Shown piece by piece: positions 42,935-55,165 of a stretch of 64,000 bases of DNA. This DNA comes from Sophora flavescens (Eukaryota > Streptophyta > Magnoliopsida > Fabales > Fabaceae): the NCBI GenBank assembly GCA_030762895.1, contig CM061068.1, forward strand, positions 76,843,228 through 76,907,227, in the 5' to 3' direction. The notes beneath the pieces were generated by a model, which had not been told where the DNA came from, did no database searches, and worked only from the letters and a program-made list of their open reading frames with translations. Position 1 is the first letter of the stretch, and each line of letters begins with the position of its first letter. A program made the position numbers and the translations under genes.

Positions 42935-43165
42935 CCGGAACCTTTTTTCTTTTTTGATAACATGTCCATGATATAGGTATAAGTATCCATCATCGTTAGT
43001 AGTGACTAATCTCTGTTGGGCACACAAGATGTATTCTCTCTTCCAATCAGGTATTCTCTATGTACAAGAGTCAGGATTCAAACTCATAACCACTTGCTTA
43101 AGGTGTTCAAGTCCCTTACGACTTGGACCAATTACATGTCGGTATGTGGGTAACTCGTTGAATGG
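42935..43165 (-). mobile_element. SINE-like sequence
   Basis: On the minus strand a segment with GAGTTTGAATCCTGACTC (resembling a pol III B box) is followed by about 110 bp and an A-rich tail (complement of TTTTTTCTTTTTTG at 42,945-42,958). A-box assignment is weak and no TSD was identified. Confidence 0.35.
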
Positions 43166-43199
43166 AACTTTAAGAATCCACTGGTTGTAACTTGTCACT

Positions 43200-44455
43200 T
43201 CCAGTCACCTTATTCATGAAATGAATGGATTATGGACATAGCTAGAGTTTGCATTCCTACAAACAAATTAAATTGTCTTCAGACTCTGCACAAATACTAG
43301 AGATACCCAAATTTCTTTAATGGGATCTTATTCTTTCCCCATATGAAGAGAAGAGAGAGAACTGTGTGTTCTTATTTGAAGTAGTGTGATTCTTATTATC
43401 CCTTAATGGGCCAATATTGATATTTACTTATTAAGCGGCGGCACCGCTCATATCAAATTGCTTGATAATGTAATATGCTCACTTATAATTTGACCACATA
43501 AATTAAGCCCCTTAATAATAAATAGCTAATATAATTGTTATTTACAATATAAACCCATGACATAATTATTAGAAATAAAAAAATTTCAACACTCCAAACC
43601 TACATGCTACATCTAAAGTCCATGATTAATGTGGTAAGTGTGCGAAATACAATATGAAATCATCTCTAATTTCTCTAATTAGATAATTAAAAATATTATA
43701 ATTATAAGTGTGTATGACAAAGTACTATTTTTGTTTAATACGTTTTGAACTTGGCATGGCTTCTCGTGGCCAAAATTAAGCACTGGTTGTAAACTTGTAA
43801 TACATATGAGGTGCAAACGTATAGCTAGGCATGATGCCCCAACCCCACCAATGCAACTTGCTCAATTCCGACACTTAAAATTGTGTCATATATAGCTAGC
43901 TAGTTTGAGTGACCAATGGCAATGCGCACTGCCTTTCCATTTTCGTACATTGATGTTACATACGCCTATTCATTCCCTGTCCTTAAATAGCATAATTCTT
44001 CTGAGGGGAAAATAATGCATCCCACTTGTGTGAGTGAAGACATGACTTTTTCATAGCCTATGAGCATTGTATCTTTTTTAATTTCTCTGATTGATTCGAC
44101 ATTGTGACAAACCCCAGAAGTGGCCTCATTGTTTGGAGACAAATTATTTAATTGGATGTGAGTTTCATGCCTATCCTAATTTCAAATTAGGACTGGTTTT
44201 TCTTTATTTATTTTCCCAAGTGTCGGTTATTGATTCTTGTACGTTATCTTTTCACACATTTTACACTTGCTTCAAGCTGAAAAAAGAAAAAGATCGATAA
44301 TTTGTTCTGATCAGTGTGGTTGTAATTTTCTATTATTAAAAAGTAAATAGTGTAAATTATTTAAAAATAATAAAATACAAATATCAATATGTACTGATCT
44401 AATTAGGGGATGGGGTTTGGATCCTTTAAGCATCGGGTCTTTGATTCGATCCTTG
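43200..44455. other. Spacer, no gene seen
   Basis: AT-rich intergenic sequence. A 69-codon frame at 44,091-44,300 has no recognisable features. Confidence 0.45.
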
Positions 44456-44924
44456 CATTCATGTAGAGGTGTTCAGATTCAAACCGATCCAAAAAAAACC
44501 CACAAAATCGATCCAAAATAAACGAAAACCAATGGGAACCAAAATTAGTTGGATTTTTTTTGATCGATTTTAGAGAGAACTGATCGATTCGGTTAGATTT
44601 TCGATTAGAGGTTCAGGAATCGAACCAAACCATATTTTATACATTACCTTTTACTTATGCATTTAGTGTATGTTGCCCTGTCGTTTTGTTTGCTGCTATA
44701 TGATGTCGTTTCACTCCCTATACCTTGTATTTTCTTATTTTACTTCACTCTCATCTAGTCATTTCAGTTCAAAAATGATATTTTGACATAATTTGGGACA
44801 ACATATGCTTACACACATACGATGCTGCGTTGTAGTGCTACATTTTTTATAAAAGAAAATCTTTTTTTTTTAAATATTTAGTTTTTTTGAGAAATAAATT
44901 TTTTGATTTTTTTGGTTAAGTATG

Positions 44925-45430
44925 TGCAAGTATCTTGTTAATCAGGTATAAATATCTGGTTAATTCAGTTCATTATCTGGTTAATGAGTTTTTTGGTTAA
45001 GTATTTTAAATATCTGGTTAATTCAATTCATTATCTGATTAATGGGTTTTTTTAGAAATAAAATTTTTGGTTAAGTATGTGCAAATATCTGGTTAATCAG
45101 GTACAAATATCTGGTTAATTCAGGTCATTATCTGGTTAATGGGTTTTTTTTAGAAATAAAATTTTTGGTTAAGTATGTGCAAATATCTGGTTAATTCAGT
45201 TCATTATAACAAATATCTGGTTAATTCAGTTCATTATCTGGTTAATGGGTTTTTTTTAGAAATAAATTTTTTGGTTAAGTATGTGCAAATATCTGGTTAA
45301 TCAGGTACAAATATATGGTTAATTCAATTCATTATCTGTTTAATGAGTTTTTTGGTTAAATGTGTGCAAATATCTGGTTAATCAGGTACAAAATCTGGTT
45401 AATTCAGTTCATTATCTGGTTAATGGATTT
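44925..45430 (+). repeat. Minisatellite with ATCTGGTTAAT core
   Basis: An irregular tandem array of units containing AAATATCTGGTTAATTCAG, TTCATTATCTGGTTAATG and a T-run plus AAATAAATTTTTTGGTTAAG, within the hAT-like element. Confidence 0.8.
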
Positions 45431-45633
45431 TTTTTTTAGGAAAAAAAAGTTTTTTAAAAAAAAAAGTCAAAATTTGTAAAATATAAAATAAAATAACACT
45501 ACAGTATCATATGTTATCCGATATTTTGTCCAATTTCTGTGTTAGAATAACACAGCTCTTTCAGTTTGCCGTTTTTGATGTGTGCTTTGTTTCTTTAAGC
45601 CACTGTTTTGTTTCTTTAATATACACTTGGCAC

Positions 45634-46162
45634 CAAGGTTTTCAAAATCGGATCGGACAGGTCGGTTCGATCGGGTTAATCGAGAATCGTGATCTTGGTC
45701 GGTCCGGTTTACAGGGAAAATCATCCCTGTATTAAACCGGTGGAAAAACTGGAGAACCGGTTCAAAACCGGTAAAATCGGTAGTGAATCGGCCTGAATCA
45801 GTTTCCTAAAAAAAAATTTTGTATAAAAGGATTTGGGTCATCCTAGCCAAAACTCAATTCTTTTGTTTTCTAACATAAGTGGGCTGGTTGTAGATTTTGG
45901 GTTGGTTTTCCCTATGAAGATGATTTTAACATATATCTTTATATTTGTTTAGTTTAATTTCAAAATAAAAAAAAATTATGCTTAATAATTTTAGTTGTTA
46001 TGTTATTTTTTTGTTTAATATTGTTACAAATATTATATTAAAAATTAAAATAATATTATTTAATTATAACCGATTCAACCACGATTTAACCTCGATTGGA
46101 TCATTGAACCTCGAACCACTACCTTCATCGATTCAATGAACTATCCGATTGTGTAAACCTTG
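45634..46162. mobile_element. Small terminal-inverted-repeat element nested in the hAT element
   Basis: 529 bp with ends CAAGGTTTTCAAAATCGGAT and ATCCGATTGTGTAAACCTTG and an 8-bp direct repeat CTTGGCAC/CTTGACAC (one mismatch) at 45,626-45,633 and 46,163-46,170. Subterminal AACCGGTT and CGATTCAACC motifs. Eight-bp TSD fits hAT. Confidence 0.7.
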
Positions 46163-46599
46163 CTTGACACACCTCACTGTGAGTTGGCATGCACCGAGCA
46201 ATTTCATAGTTGCCAAAACATTGAAACAAAAAATATGTTATTTTATATTTTGCTAGATTATATGTTATTTTGAAAATATGTTACCAAAACACGCCAACAC
46301 ACTGAGTCACTGAACGAACAGTCTTATTTTGGTAAATTATATGTTACTTTTTTTTAACAAGTAAATTATATGATTATTATAATATGTTATTTAATTAATA
46401 ATGTGTGGTTAAAAATCAAACCAATTGAATCGATCCAAACCGTATTTAATTGGATCGAATGGGATCAGATATTTTTTAATAAGTCATCCAAATTGAATCG
46501 AACCGCATGTTCTTTTTTACTTATCGAATGATTTTTTTCCCTCAAAACCGATCCAAACCGAATCACAAACATCCCTACATTCATGTGTATGGAAAAAAA

Positions 46600-47240
46600 T
46601 TATTAGGAGAGGTCGTTGCTTAAACATCACGTTTATAGATAATCTTTTTCTTTGTCTGTGAAGGATGTAGAAGCATCTCATTCTTCTTCGCTTCCCTTTT
46701 TTTCCACATGAACGACTTGAGGTTGCAATATTTCTTTCTATCGTCTTTTTCTTGAACCAACGATATCGTGCAAAATGTCCATTCGTTCCATAGTTGAAGC
46801 AGACACTGTCATGTTTCATAGTATCATGTTAAGGGTGTGTTTGGATGAGGTATTTGTAGAGGGTGAAGTATTTTAAAAGGATAATTAAAATACTTCACTC
46901 TAAAATATTTTGTTTGGGTATTAAATATCAAGGATTTTAGAAATCAATGAATTTTACGAGGTATTTTGTTTAAGGTAAATTTGAGTAATTTGAAATTCTT
47001 CCTAAAGTTGTGATATTTTGAAATTCTCTCTCCTTATTCATGTAACACATATCCAAACAAAATATTTTCAAAATAAAAATAATTGAATTACCTTGTATTT
47101 CAAATTCCTTGGAATTTTGAAAATACCTCATCCAAATACAACCTAAGGATTGACATTCCAAAGAGAAAATTTTCTTCTTTTTCCTTTCTTGGATTCGACT
47201 GATGAACTCCCCCTTAATGTGAGCCTCTCTCTTGGTAATC
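46600..47240 (-). pseudogene. gag-like remnant with degenerate zinc knuckle, split by a MITE
   Basis: On the minus strand, 47,240-47,150 reads NCDKITKREAHIKGEFI and 46,819-46,750 reads KHDSVCFNYGTNGHFARYRW. The latter resembles a CCHC knuckle in which two Cys are replaced by Tyr. The Tourist-like MITE 46,833-47,143 lies between the two. The pieces resemble nucleic-acid-binding ORFs of LINE or copia elements, but no domain is complete and frames are broken. Confidence 0.35.
46833..47143. mobile_element. Tourist/Harbinger-like MITE, TSD TAA
   Basis: 311 bp with terminal inverted repeats GGGTGTGTTTGGATGAGGTAT and ATACCTCATCCAAATACAACC (few mismatches), flanked by TAA at 46,830-46,832 and 47,144-47,146. 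Three-bp TWA TSDs and GGGTGTGTTTGG ends are typical of this group. Confidence 0.85.
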
Positions 47241-47252
47241 TTGTCACAATTA

Positions 47253-47360
47253 TGCTGATTTTTTATTTATAAGTTAACGTAATAATTGATTTACGAGTGT
47301 AAGGGGTACTCCAACCCATGTACAAATAGAAATCAAGGAGAGACATGATCAATGTAAATA
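47253..47360 (-). repeat. LINE/SINE-like 3' end family, copy 1
   Basis: A T-rich run then GAGTGTAAGGGGTACTCCAACCCATGTACAAA. Related sequences occur at 48,055-48,120 and 52,688-52,765. All have the T-run on the same side, so they are likely 3' ends of minus-strand retroposons. Confidence 0.45.
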
Positions 47361-47599
47361 AAATACTGCTACAATTTTCCTAACAGTATTATCTTCACAC
47401 CAGCCAAAAACCCCTCGAAAGACCCAAGCCCTGAAAGCTATAAGCAAGAAATAAAGTCCCCCTTCCAAAGTCGAGTAATTATGCTGATGACATATGGTTT
47501 CTCCATTCCTACCGGATTCAAGATGATGGCCTAATTTCTTAGATTTTCCCTTCTTGTTAGATAGTGCTACTTCCCTCACTCTTTACTGTGACTCCAGGC

Positions 47600-50500
47600 G
47601 CCAATTGGTTTTAGTTAATGCTTCTTGAATCTTGATTACCCAACAAACTTTCTAATTCAGGATGGGACATTTGGGTTGGCGAACCTTGAATGACAATGAT
47701 AAATCCTCTATGTACAACCCTTAGGCCACGAACAATGATTCTTTTCATATGTTGAGAAAAAAAAAAATCTATTTTCAATATCTAATTCTGAAATTTCTCG
47801 ACAGAAACTTTACTTTAATGAAATATTGGTTGATTGTCAAGTCTCCTTGTGTGATCAACAAAAGCCAGTTCTCTAAGAGACTAAGAGTTAGTCTTATGTT
47901 GTTCTTCTTTTAGAATAATGTTGCAAAGGTTTCTCAGGCTTCCTTCGGAGATGTCGCTTTTCTTACATGTTTCTGCATCTTTCACCTATATTTTTTATCT
48001 TCTTTATATATTTGTATATAAAAAATTATCTTCGACCAAAAAATATAAAAATATTTTTTATAAGCAAAAGTGTATTGATGAGAGTAAAAACCTACTCTAA
48101 CCCATATACAAACTAACTCCATAGTTACGGAAAAAAATTAAAAGTATCCAAACCTTTACATAATACAAAAATGAATTTAGTTCCCAACGTGCATGGATGT
48201 AGCTATGTTGGTCCTTGTAGGGGCCTTGGCCCCCTTAATTTTTAAATAACCATAGCTTATTATAATCTAGAATTATTAATTTATGTCGACATTTGTTGGT
48301 GAAAAAGACAAGAAAAAAAAGTATATCCTTTTGTGTATTAAATAGTAGTTCTTATTCCCATATTTCCTGGTTTCTACAACTACTATAGAGCCATATTTTT
48401 CAATTATAAATTTAGTCAAGATCAAATTTTGCAACAAGGTAGAAAAATGAATTTTTGACTGACTGCATGCTAATATATATCGAAAAGAAAATTGCTAAAG
48501 AGTTCGGTGTATATTTAATTAATTATAGATGATTTTTCATGCTATGCAAGATATTTATCTAGTGTTTTGATAAATTATTAATGAGATTTATATTTTGGAA
48601 CATATAATTATGAATACTTTGTATGAAATTTGATGTATATATATTTATTGAATGAACTTTAATTTTTAGAGTTGGTCTCCCAATCATTCAAGTCTCACTC
48701 TATTCATGCATGCGAACATGACCGTTTAGGTGCCTCATTTTGCATTGTTCAAAAATAAATCAGATAGCTAGAATTAATACCAGAAAGCTTTTGCTGTAAC
48801 TTTCTCGACCCCACAATTATTTATGTAATATGCATTGGTAGGTAAAGCTAAAGAATCTAGAGTCTTAGACACAGGATTATGCACGATCATCGCCCATCTG
48901 ATTTCAAAACTGTATTTTCTTATTCAATTGCTCTATTAAATTAACCAAAACATATCTAAACTATATATGATGTATGGGTATTGGGATGCAAATCATGTGG
49001 TCCTCTTCTACTTTATTTCATTACCTATACTTTTAATTGGTGCTAAAGGATAGAAACATAAGTATATACGTATAAAATAATCGATATTGATATATTCCTT
49101 AAGTAATGCTTTGGTCCAAAACAAAAAGAAAAACCTACCAACTGTCGAGAACCACCCAATTACGTTGCAAGTATCGTGCAAGTTATCCTTTTCATTTGGA
49201 AAAGGCCTTTCTCTCACACATTTCCTTTTTCCTTTTTTTCCTAATGATTTTTTTTCCCTTCATCTATTGTCTTCTAAAATTGGGCTCTTCCGATTCCTTT
49301 CAGTGTACATGCACTCTTAGATAAGATGGTCAAACTCACAAACAAAATGAACAAAACATAAAATCAAAGAATTAGGTAAGGAAAGAATTTGCCACTAGAA
49401 GGAATTGATAAAGAAAGGAACTAATTAAGGTTGGTCAAAATGTGCCAGACTGAAAAAGAGTGCAGATGAGAGGAAATGAGAGATTTGTATTAAGATTGCA
49501 CATTTGGTTGCACATGGCATGCAAATATATGTGGACAACCTTTGAGGTGGTTGGATATGTGGTATATCAAAAGTGGGGCATCTTTTACCAAAGGACATGT
49601 TCGATATCCATGGACTCTGCCAGGCTTGGTTATTTACCAATTTCTTTGCCTTAAATTCATATGCTTACATATTAATTAGAACACTTAGAACCAACCTTAT
49701 ATTTGATGCAACCTTTTCATTTATAGCAAATTAATGCATTTTTAGTTTTTCCCCCCTCAAGATAAAGGGTTGAACAAAGGATAAGAATGCATGTGTAGAG
49801 TAAAGACAAACTAAGAGGTAAATGTATAGCAGACACAATCAATTATAAGCAAAGATGTGAACTGAGTAATTAGAATTTAAGTACTGAATATTCTCGTGTG
49901 TTCCTAAACATTACTAACTCCTGTCCATACTATAGAAACAAATGAGTCTTTTTTTTCCAAAATATAAAAAACATGTATCAATTTTCACACATATTAAATA
50001 TTAATTTTTAAAATTATCCTTATTTATAATATGATTTATATTTATCAGATATATCAATTAGGATTTTGTTTTTTACACTGTGGAGCATAAATAGTATTAA
50101 CTTTTTCTCGTGATCAGAATCATCTGCAATTATTTTAAAACTACATAAGTTCGAGTCCCTCGAATATGTTTTGTTATATGTAATAATAAATTTATTGTTT
50201 AAAGTTTAAACCCGCAGCTCAGAATGAATGGTGAAATGAATCATGAACTGCACATGACCCTGCAAGGGGTCCACATCATACTTTTCCCTAGTTCCTCACA
50301 TAATAAAGTCAATCTGGATCCACTGCAGCACCCCTCCAGCAAAAATGTATGGCTCTGACATGTGAGAAGAATAATCCAACAACTATAAAGACATGATTTT
50401 AAATATTCCCAAAAGAAAACCCACTGCTGCACCGTGCAGCAATAGGAGGATTCACTTCGCCCTCTTTCTCTCCCTCTGACCTTTCGCCACCTCACACATT

Positions 50501-51180
50501 CACACTTACATATGCTAGGGTATATACTTGTTCATCCTATATATATTCCTTTCTTTCTTGTAAATCATCATTGAAATCCCATTGAGTGTCTCTATTTGTC
50601 CAGATACATGAACCAGACATGTTAACTTTTAGTACAGGGAGACATCCTTCTCATTAGAAATTTACCTTCCATTGCTAGATAATTGTTAGAAAATTATATG
50701 CATTTATGTGCAATTTTTTCTTAAGGTGGCGTTTGATTCACACGATGTCCTAAAACAATAAAATATGTCAAATTCTAAGAAATTCATAGTCGAACAAATA
50801 AGAAATACTAGTGAATGGATTACAAGCCCAAATGAATCGTTTATCATTTTAAATATAAATTAACAGTAATGATAAATTTCTAATAGCACAGAATAGAAGT
50901 TAATTATACCGTGGTAGCAAGTGCTTAGTGGATATGGATACTTGAAGGTTGCCTATTTACCTTCATACTCGCATGCGATAATAGAGGACTGAAGAGTACA
51001 CATCCATTATTGGAATAAATAAAAAACACTGATACTCAAAATGTATCAGAACATTAAAGCATTATAAAGTTTCAATCGCTAATATTTTACATCATAAAAA
51101 ATGAATTTTAATTTGCAGCATACATGTGCATGCAATTGATTAGTGTACACAACACATTACAAGTACCAGGATCTTCATGA
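47600..51180. other. AT-rich spacer, no gene seen
   Basis: No supported coding sequence. It includes the second retroposon-end copy at 48,055-48,120. Short frames such as 49,087-49,324, 49,425-49,654 and 50,241-50,495 have no recognisable domain and no exon-like context. A local palindrome TGCTGCACGGTGCAGCA lies near 50,428-50,444 (complement shown). Confidence 0.5.
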
Positions 51181-51184
51181 CTTA

Positions 51185-51508
51185 CGGTGTGTTTGGATAA
51201 ATAATTTAATTAAGAGCTTATCACATAAGATCTTATCGCACGAGAGCTTATGCCATAAGCGCTTAAAGAAAGAAAAAAAAAAGGGATATGAAAGGATTCG
51301 AATAGTGAAAAACACATAGAGGGTGTTTAGTGTATAAGCTCTTATGATGATTCCATAAGCTTCTCTCAGTGACTTATGAAAATAAGTCAAAAACTCCTTA
51401 TGGGATGGCATAAGTTATTTTTATAAGTTCTGCCAAACACACTGCATAAGAGCGTATATCATCAGATAAGTCAAAAGGAGTTTAAATAAGCCCTTCCAAA
51501 CACCACCG
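51185..51508. mobile_element. MITE with CGGTGTGTTTGGATAA ends
   Basis: 324 bp with imperfect terminal inverted repeats CGGTGTGTTTGGATAA and TTCCAAACACCACCG, flanked by TA on both sides. The interior is rich in CATAAG/CTTATG motifs. Tourist- or Stowaway-like; the TSD is too short to decide. Confidence 0.75.
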
Positions 51509-54360
51509 TAGGATAGGATAGCAAAAGCCCTTATTGAACAGTATTAAGGATTCGGAATTTATGTCATGAAGAAACGGGTCAACCTATCCTGAGTGTCCGC
51601 CAAAGTCAATGTAATGCATATATTGGGATTGAAATAATCATCATGAAAAAAAGGTTATTGCAGCCGCAACAATAATAATGTACATCGAAATAATTTTGAA
51701 ACATTAATATTGACATACATATTAATAGATAAGGATACTATACATATTAAAGAAGCTTTTTTGAGTACGTATCAGAAGAATGTTCAGGGATATAATTTCC
51801 AAATGCATTGGAACTAAATCAAAATCCACACGTAATTCCTAAGTGGCCCAGTCAATATAATCATGTCACTTATTTTTGGTGCCAGAAGAATAAGATAGAC
51901 GCATAAAATATCAGACTGATCCTCAAAATACTATCCCAATTATGAATTTAGAATAGACATGAACAGCAACTAAATATGGTTACCTAATTCCCTTATCATG
52001 CCCACACATCCTCTCTTCTATATCTCGAAGGATAGCACTGGGCAGAGATCCTCTCCATTAATTCTCATGAGAAATTGAGATGTTCATTACTAAAGTTTTG
52101 AGATAATAAATATACAGAGAAACTACATATATGTGTATAATACACATTTATTTCGCTAAAACTTTGGAAATAGAGAGAAATGGAGAGATGAAAAATGGAT
52201 TCGATTTTTTTGCCAATTGTAAACCTTGTATAGTGTTGTACTGTAGTTAGAACTTGACATCAACAAGTTGCCATTATGCTAACGTACGTATATGCATGAG
52301 TTCTGCCGTAATTTGACATGAGAAATTGTGACTGAATTTGCTACTTGTGTCACCTATTCGTGATGTTAATTACAAGGAACCAGTTCGTGGGTATGCGTTG
52401 TGCTGTTGTACATCAAATTAAAATCAAACAATATACATCCACATCAACAGATTTTTGTGGCAGAAGCATACATAAGATTTTGATGGCGCACGCAGCACAA
52501 ACCACAAACCACAAATAAAAAAGCGACCAGTTAATCGTTGTGCTTTGTCACCATCCAAATTGAGTTGACCTTAATAACGTCTCAAATCCCTCACTTAACA
52601 CATTGGTCAGTCCAAGTCATACACACATTGCATAACTAATACACATAAAGGATGAAATTGTTTACTTATATTAAGAATTGAGAGTTTTTTTTTTTTTTTA
52701 TAATCGAAAGAATATTTAGATATGAGTATAAGGGGTGCTCGAACTTATATACAACAGAAAAGAGAAGAAGAAAAAAGAGGAACCAAGGTTAAAGCAATGG
52801 ATATATGAGTCTTATCTCTTATATGCTCTTTGTTTAGTTAATTTCTTGTCAAAGTAAGTACTGAACTCTGAACGGTAAAAGGTAATGCGCCTGTATGGTA
52901 TATATGTAGCACATGCGCGTCAAAGGAAAGCTGTTAAATTGAGAGGGCTATGTAGGAGCCCGGGCCCCCACCTCCAAAAGCTGGTTTCAGTTTTTTTTTT
53001 TTTTTTTCGTTTTATTTACCGACCAAAATCAGAGAGTGGAAAAGGTCATTGAAAACGAAAGCAGGTACTTTAGCTTATATACTTAGTGGCATTAGAGTAC
53101 AAAATATTTTTGGCCTCCAATGGAGCTATAGGACCATTTGATTCATGAAACCTACCCGAAGCTTGTCTTTGTCATGATTGATTTTGCGCATACGGAAGAG
53201 AAAGCGATGAGGCTTAGTGGGGGTATTGGGTAAATGTAGTTTGCGTGAAAGCCAAACCAAAGGGAAGGAAATGTTATAAACCAATTTAAAATGTTTATAT
53301 GCATTAACGGTACACATGAGGAATTTGAATCCTATCTAGATGTGAAGATAGAAATTCCAAAGGTTTGGTGTAAAATCACTTTCATAATTTCCAATAAATT
53401 CGGTTGAATTGCAACTTTAATTGCTGTAACGCAATAAATTTGCAATATGCTCATGATCTCAAGTATGATGTCAAGTGTATATGATCTCAGCAAATGTTCA
53501 TTTAACCGAATACAGGATGATCTCAAGTATATATGATCATCTACCATTTTTATCATATGTACCAATAAAATCTATTATTTGATCATTTATCATGTGTAGA
53601 TAAGGCTCTAAAAAATGAAAAGGGCAAAAAATAGAAAAACCGTTTAGCACTAGATTTATTATAACTCACTACTCTTTTTCCACTGCGGACCGTTTCCTTA
53701 TTTTCCTATTTGGTTTGAGCCCCTATTGAAAAGACATTTTTTCTTTTACTTGGAAATGACACCTTTTATTTTTGAGAGATTTGAATTTATGAACTTCTAC
53801 AAGCTAAGTAAATCATTACCACTACCCAACTTGTAATAGTTTACAAGAGAGAGTAATCTACCTTGTCTTCCTATGACTCTCATCTCTCATCCCACTTCTA
53901 TTAGAATTTTAACCTGATTCCAACATAGACAATAGTCAAAACACAATGTTCTACTACTTCAATGGTTTTATTTGGAAACACATTGAGTAAAATGACAACT
54001 AAGGGAACAAAGTGGAGAGATATCATATAATGCGCCTTTCCATTATGAAGAATAAAGATGAGAAGAGTATGGTTTTCAATTGTATGAGAAAACAATAAAT
54101 AAAGGGAAAGAAAATTATAGGTAATACATTACAAATAATTAAATAAGATTTGAGGTAGACTTCATTATTATGTGTTGAGCAAAAATCCCGTGCATGTCAA
54201 CAATTCGTGTCCCTTTCAAATTCAATCTATCTTTTGGGGAGAATGATTTTCTACCAGTTGAATTAAACCGTTTGTTTTTTCAGGCAAAAAAACGTTTTTT
54301 TTTTTTTTTAAAAAAATCTCTCTCACCTTTTTATTTGGTAAATGATAGTAAAATATAAAT
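51509..54360. other. AT-rich spacer, no gene seen
   Basis: No exon, RNA gene or complete element recognised. The third retroposon-end copy is at 52,688-52,765 (16-nt T-run, GAGTATAAGGGGTGCTCGAAC). Confidence 0.5.
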
Positions 54361-54364
54361 TGGT

Positions 54365-54672
54365 GAGGTCGCTAATATAGGAGAAGCCATTGCTACCGGC
54401 TAATCACCATCAAGAGATAAGTTTGAATCTTGATGTTGCAAAAACTGTCACTGCGATTAAAGAATGTGACATCAGTATTAGCTATTTTTGGACGATGTTG
54501 TGTACTGGATTCAAAAATTAGGCAAAGACAATGGGATCAGCTCTACTAGCAGCAATTCATGGTATACGTCTGGCTGCATCTTGGCCATCATTTGGATCAC
54601 GGGACAGAACCAGCATAACTTTTACTTCATAATATTTGTCATTTAGAGCTTTTGCAAAAAAAAAAATTAAAA
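54365..54672 (+). mobile_element. Possible SINE/LINE-type retroposon
   Basis: It contains AAGTTTGAATCTTG, resembling a pol III B box, and ends in an 11-nt A-run near 54,656. No TSD found. Confidence 0.25.
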
Positions 54673-54964
54673 TAAACTAATAAATAACACCAATTACAAT
54701 GAAAAATAAGTCCATTGAGTTAACTTATATTGAAATACTCAAACCATTAATCATCTTTCTTATTTTATTTAGAAATCAAGAGACGATGATAAAATTTGGG
54801 GGGGACGGGGCGGTACTGCTTTCTTAGGTAACAAAAATCATTATCTAAAATCTAAAATGATAGATATTCTGAAACAGTAATTTTTAATTAAAGAAAACGA
54901 CAAAATTTCAAGGGCATATAAATATGCTTTACAACAATAGTACAGCTGTCAATAATTAAAAGGG

Positions 54965-55115
54965 GGATATAGTACATTAATACTCTCGAGAGGTTCTTGG
55001 CTCGAATCTTTGCGAAAAATAAACTCCTTGAGAAGAAGTCATACCCATGTCGCTCATGGCTCCGGAGTGGTAGCTCACTCACCACCATCTTTTTTATCAA
55101 AAAAAAATAAAAATA
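54965..55115 (+). mobile_element. SINE-like sequence near the CUL4 3' end
   Basis: GGCTCGAATCTTTGCG (B-box-like) is followed by GAAGTCATACCCATGTCG and TGGTAGCTCACTCACC, ending in TATC plus an A-rich tail at 55,099-55,118. It lies within 50-200 bp of the CUL4 stop codon, probably in or just past its 3' UTR. Confidence 0.35.
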
Positions 55116-55165
55116 AAAGCCTTTCCCATGTCATTTACAAAAGAAACTTTATGAGCCAAAACATA

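Larger units (their letters stand above)
44464..46577. mobile_element. hAT-like non-autonomous element, TSD CATTCATG
   Basis: 2,114 bp with imperfect terminal inverted repeats starting TAGAGGTGTTCAGATTC and ending GAATCACAAACATCCCTA. A perfect 8-bp TSD CATTCATG lies at 44,456-44,463 and 46,578-46,585. It belongs to the same broad family as 41,590-42,394 (related termini and CCGATCCAA subterminal motifs). It contains a minisatellite and a second nested element. No transposase. Confidence 0.82.
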
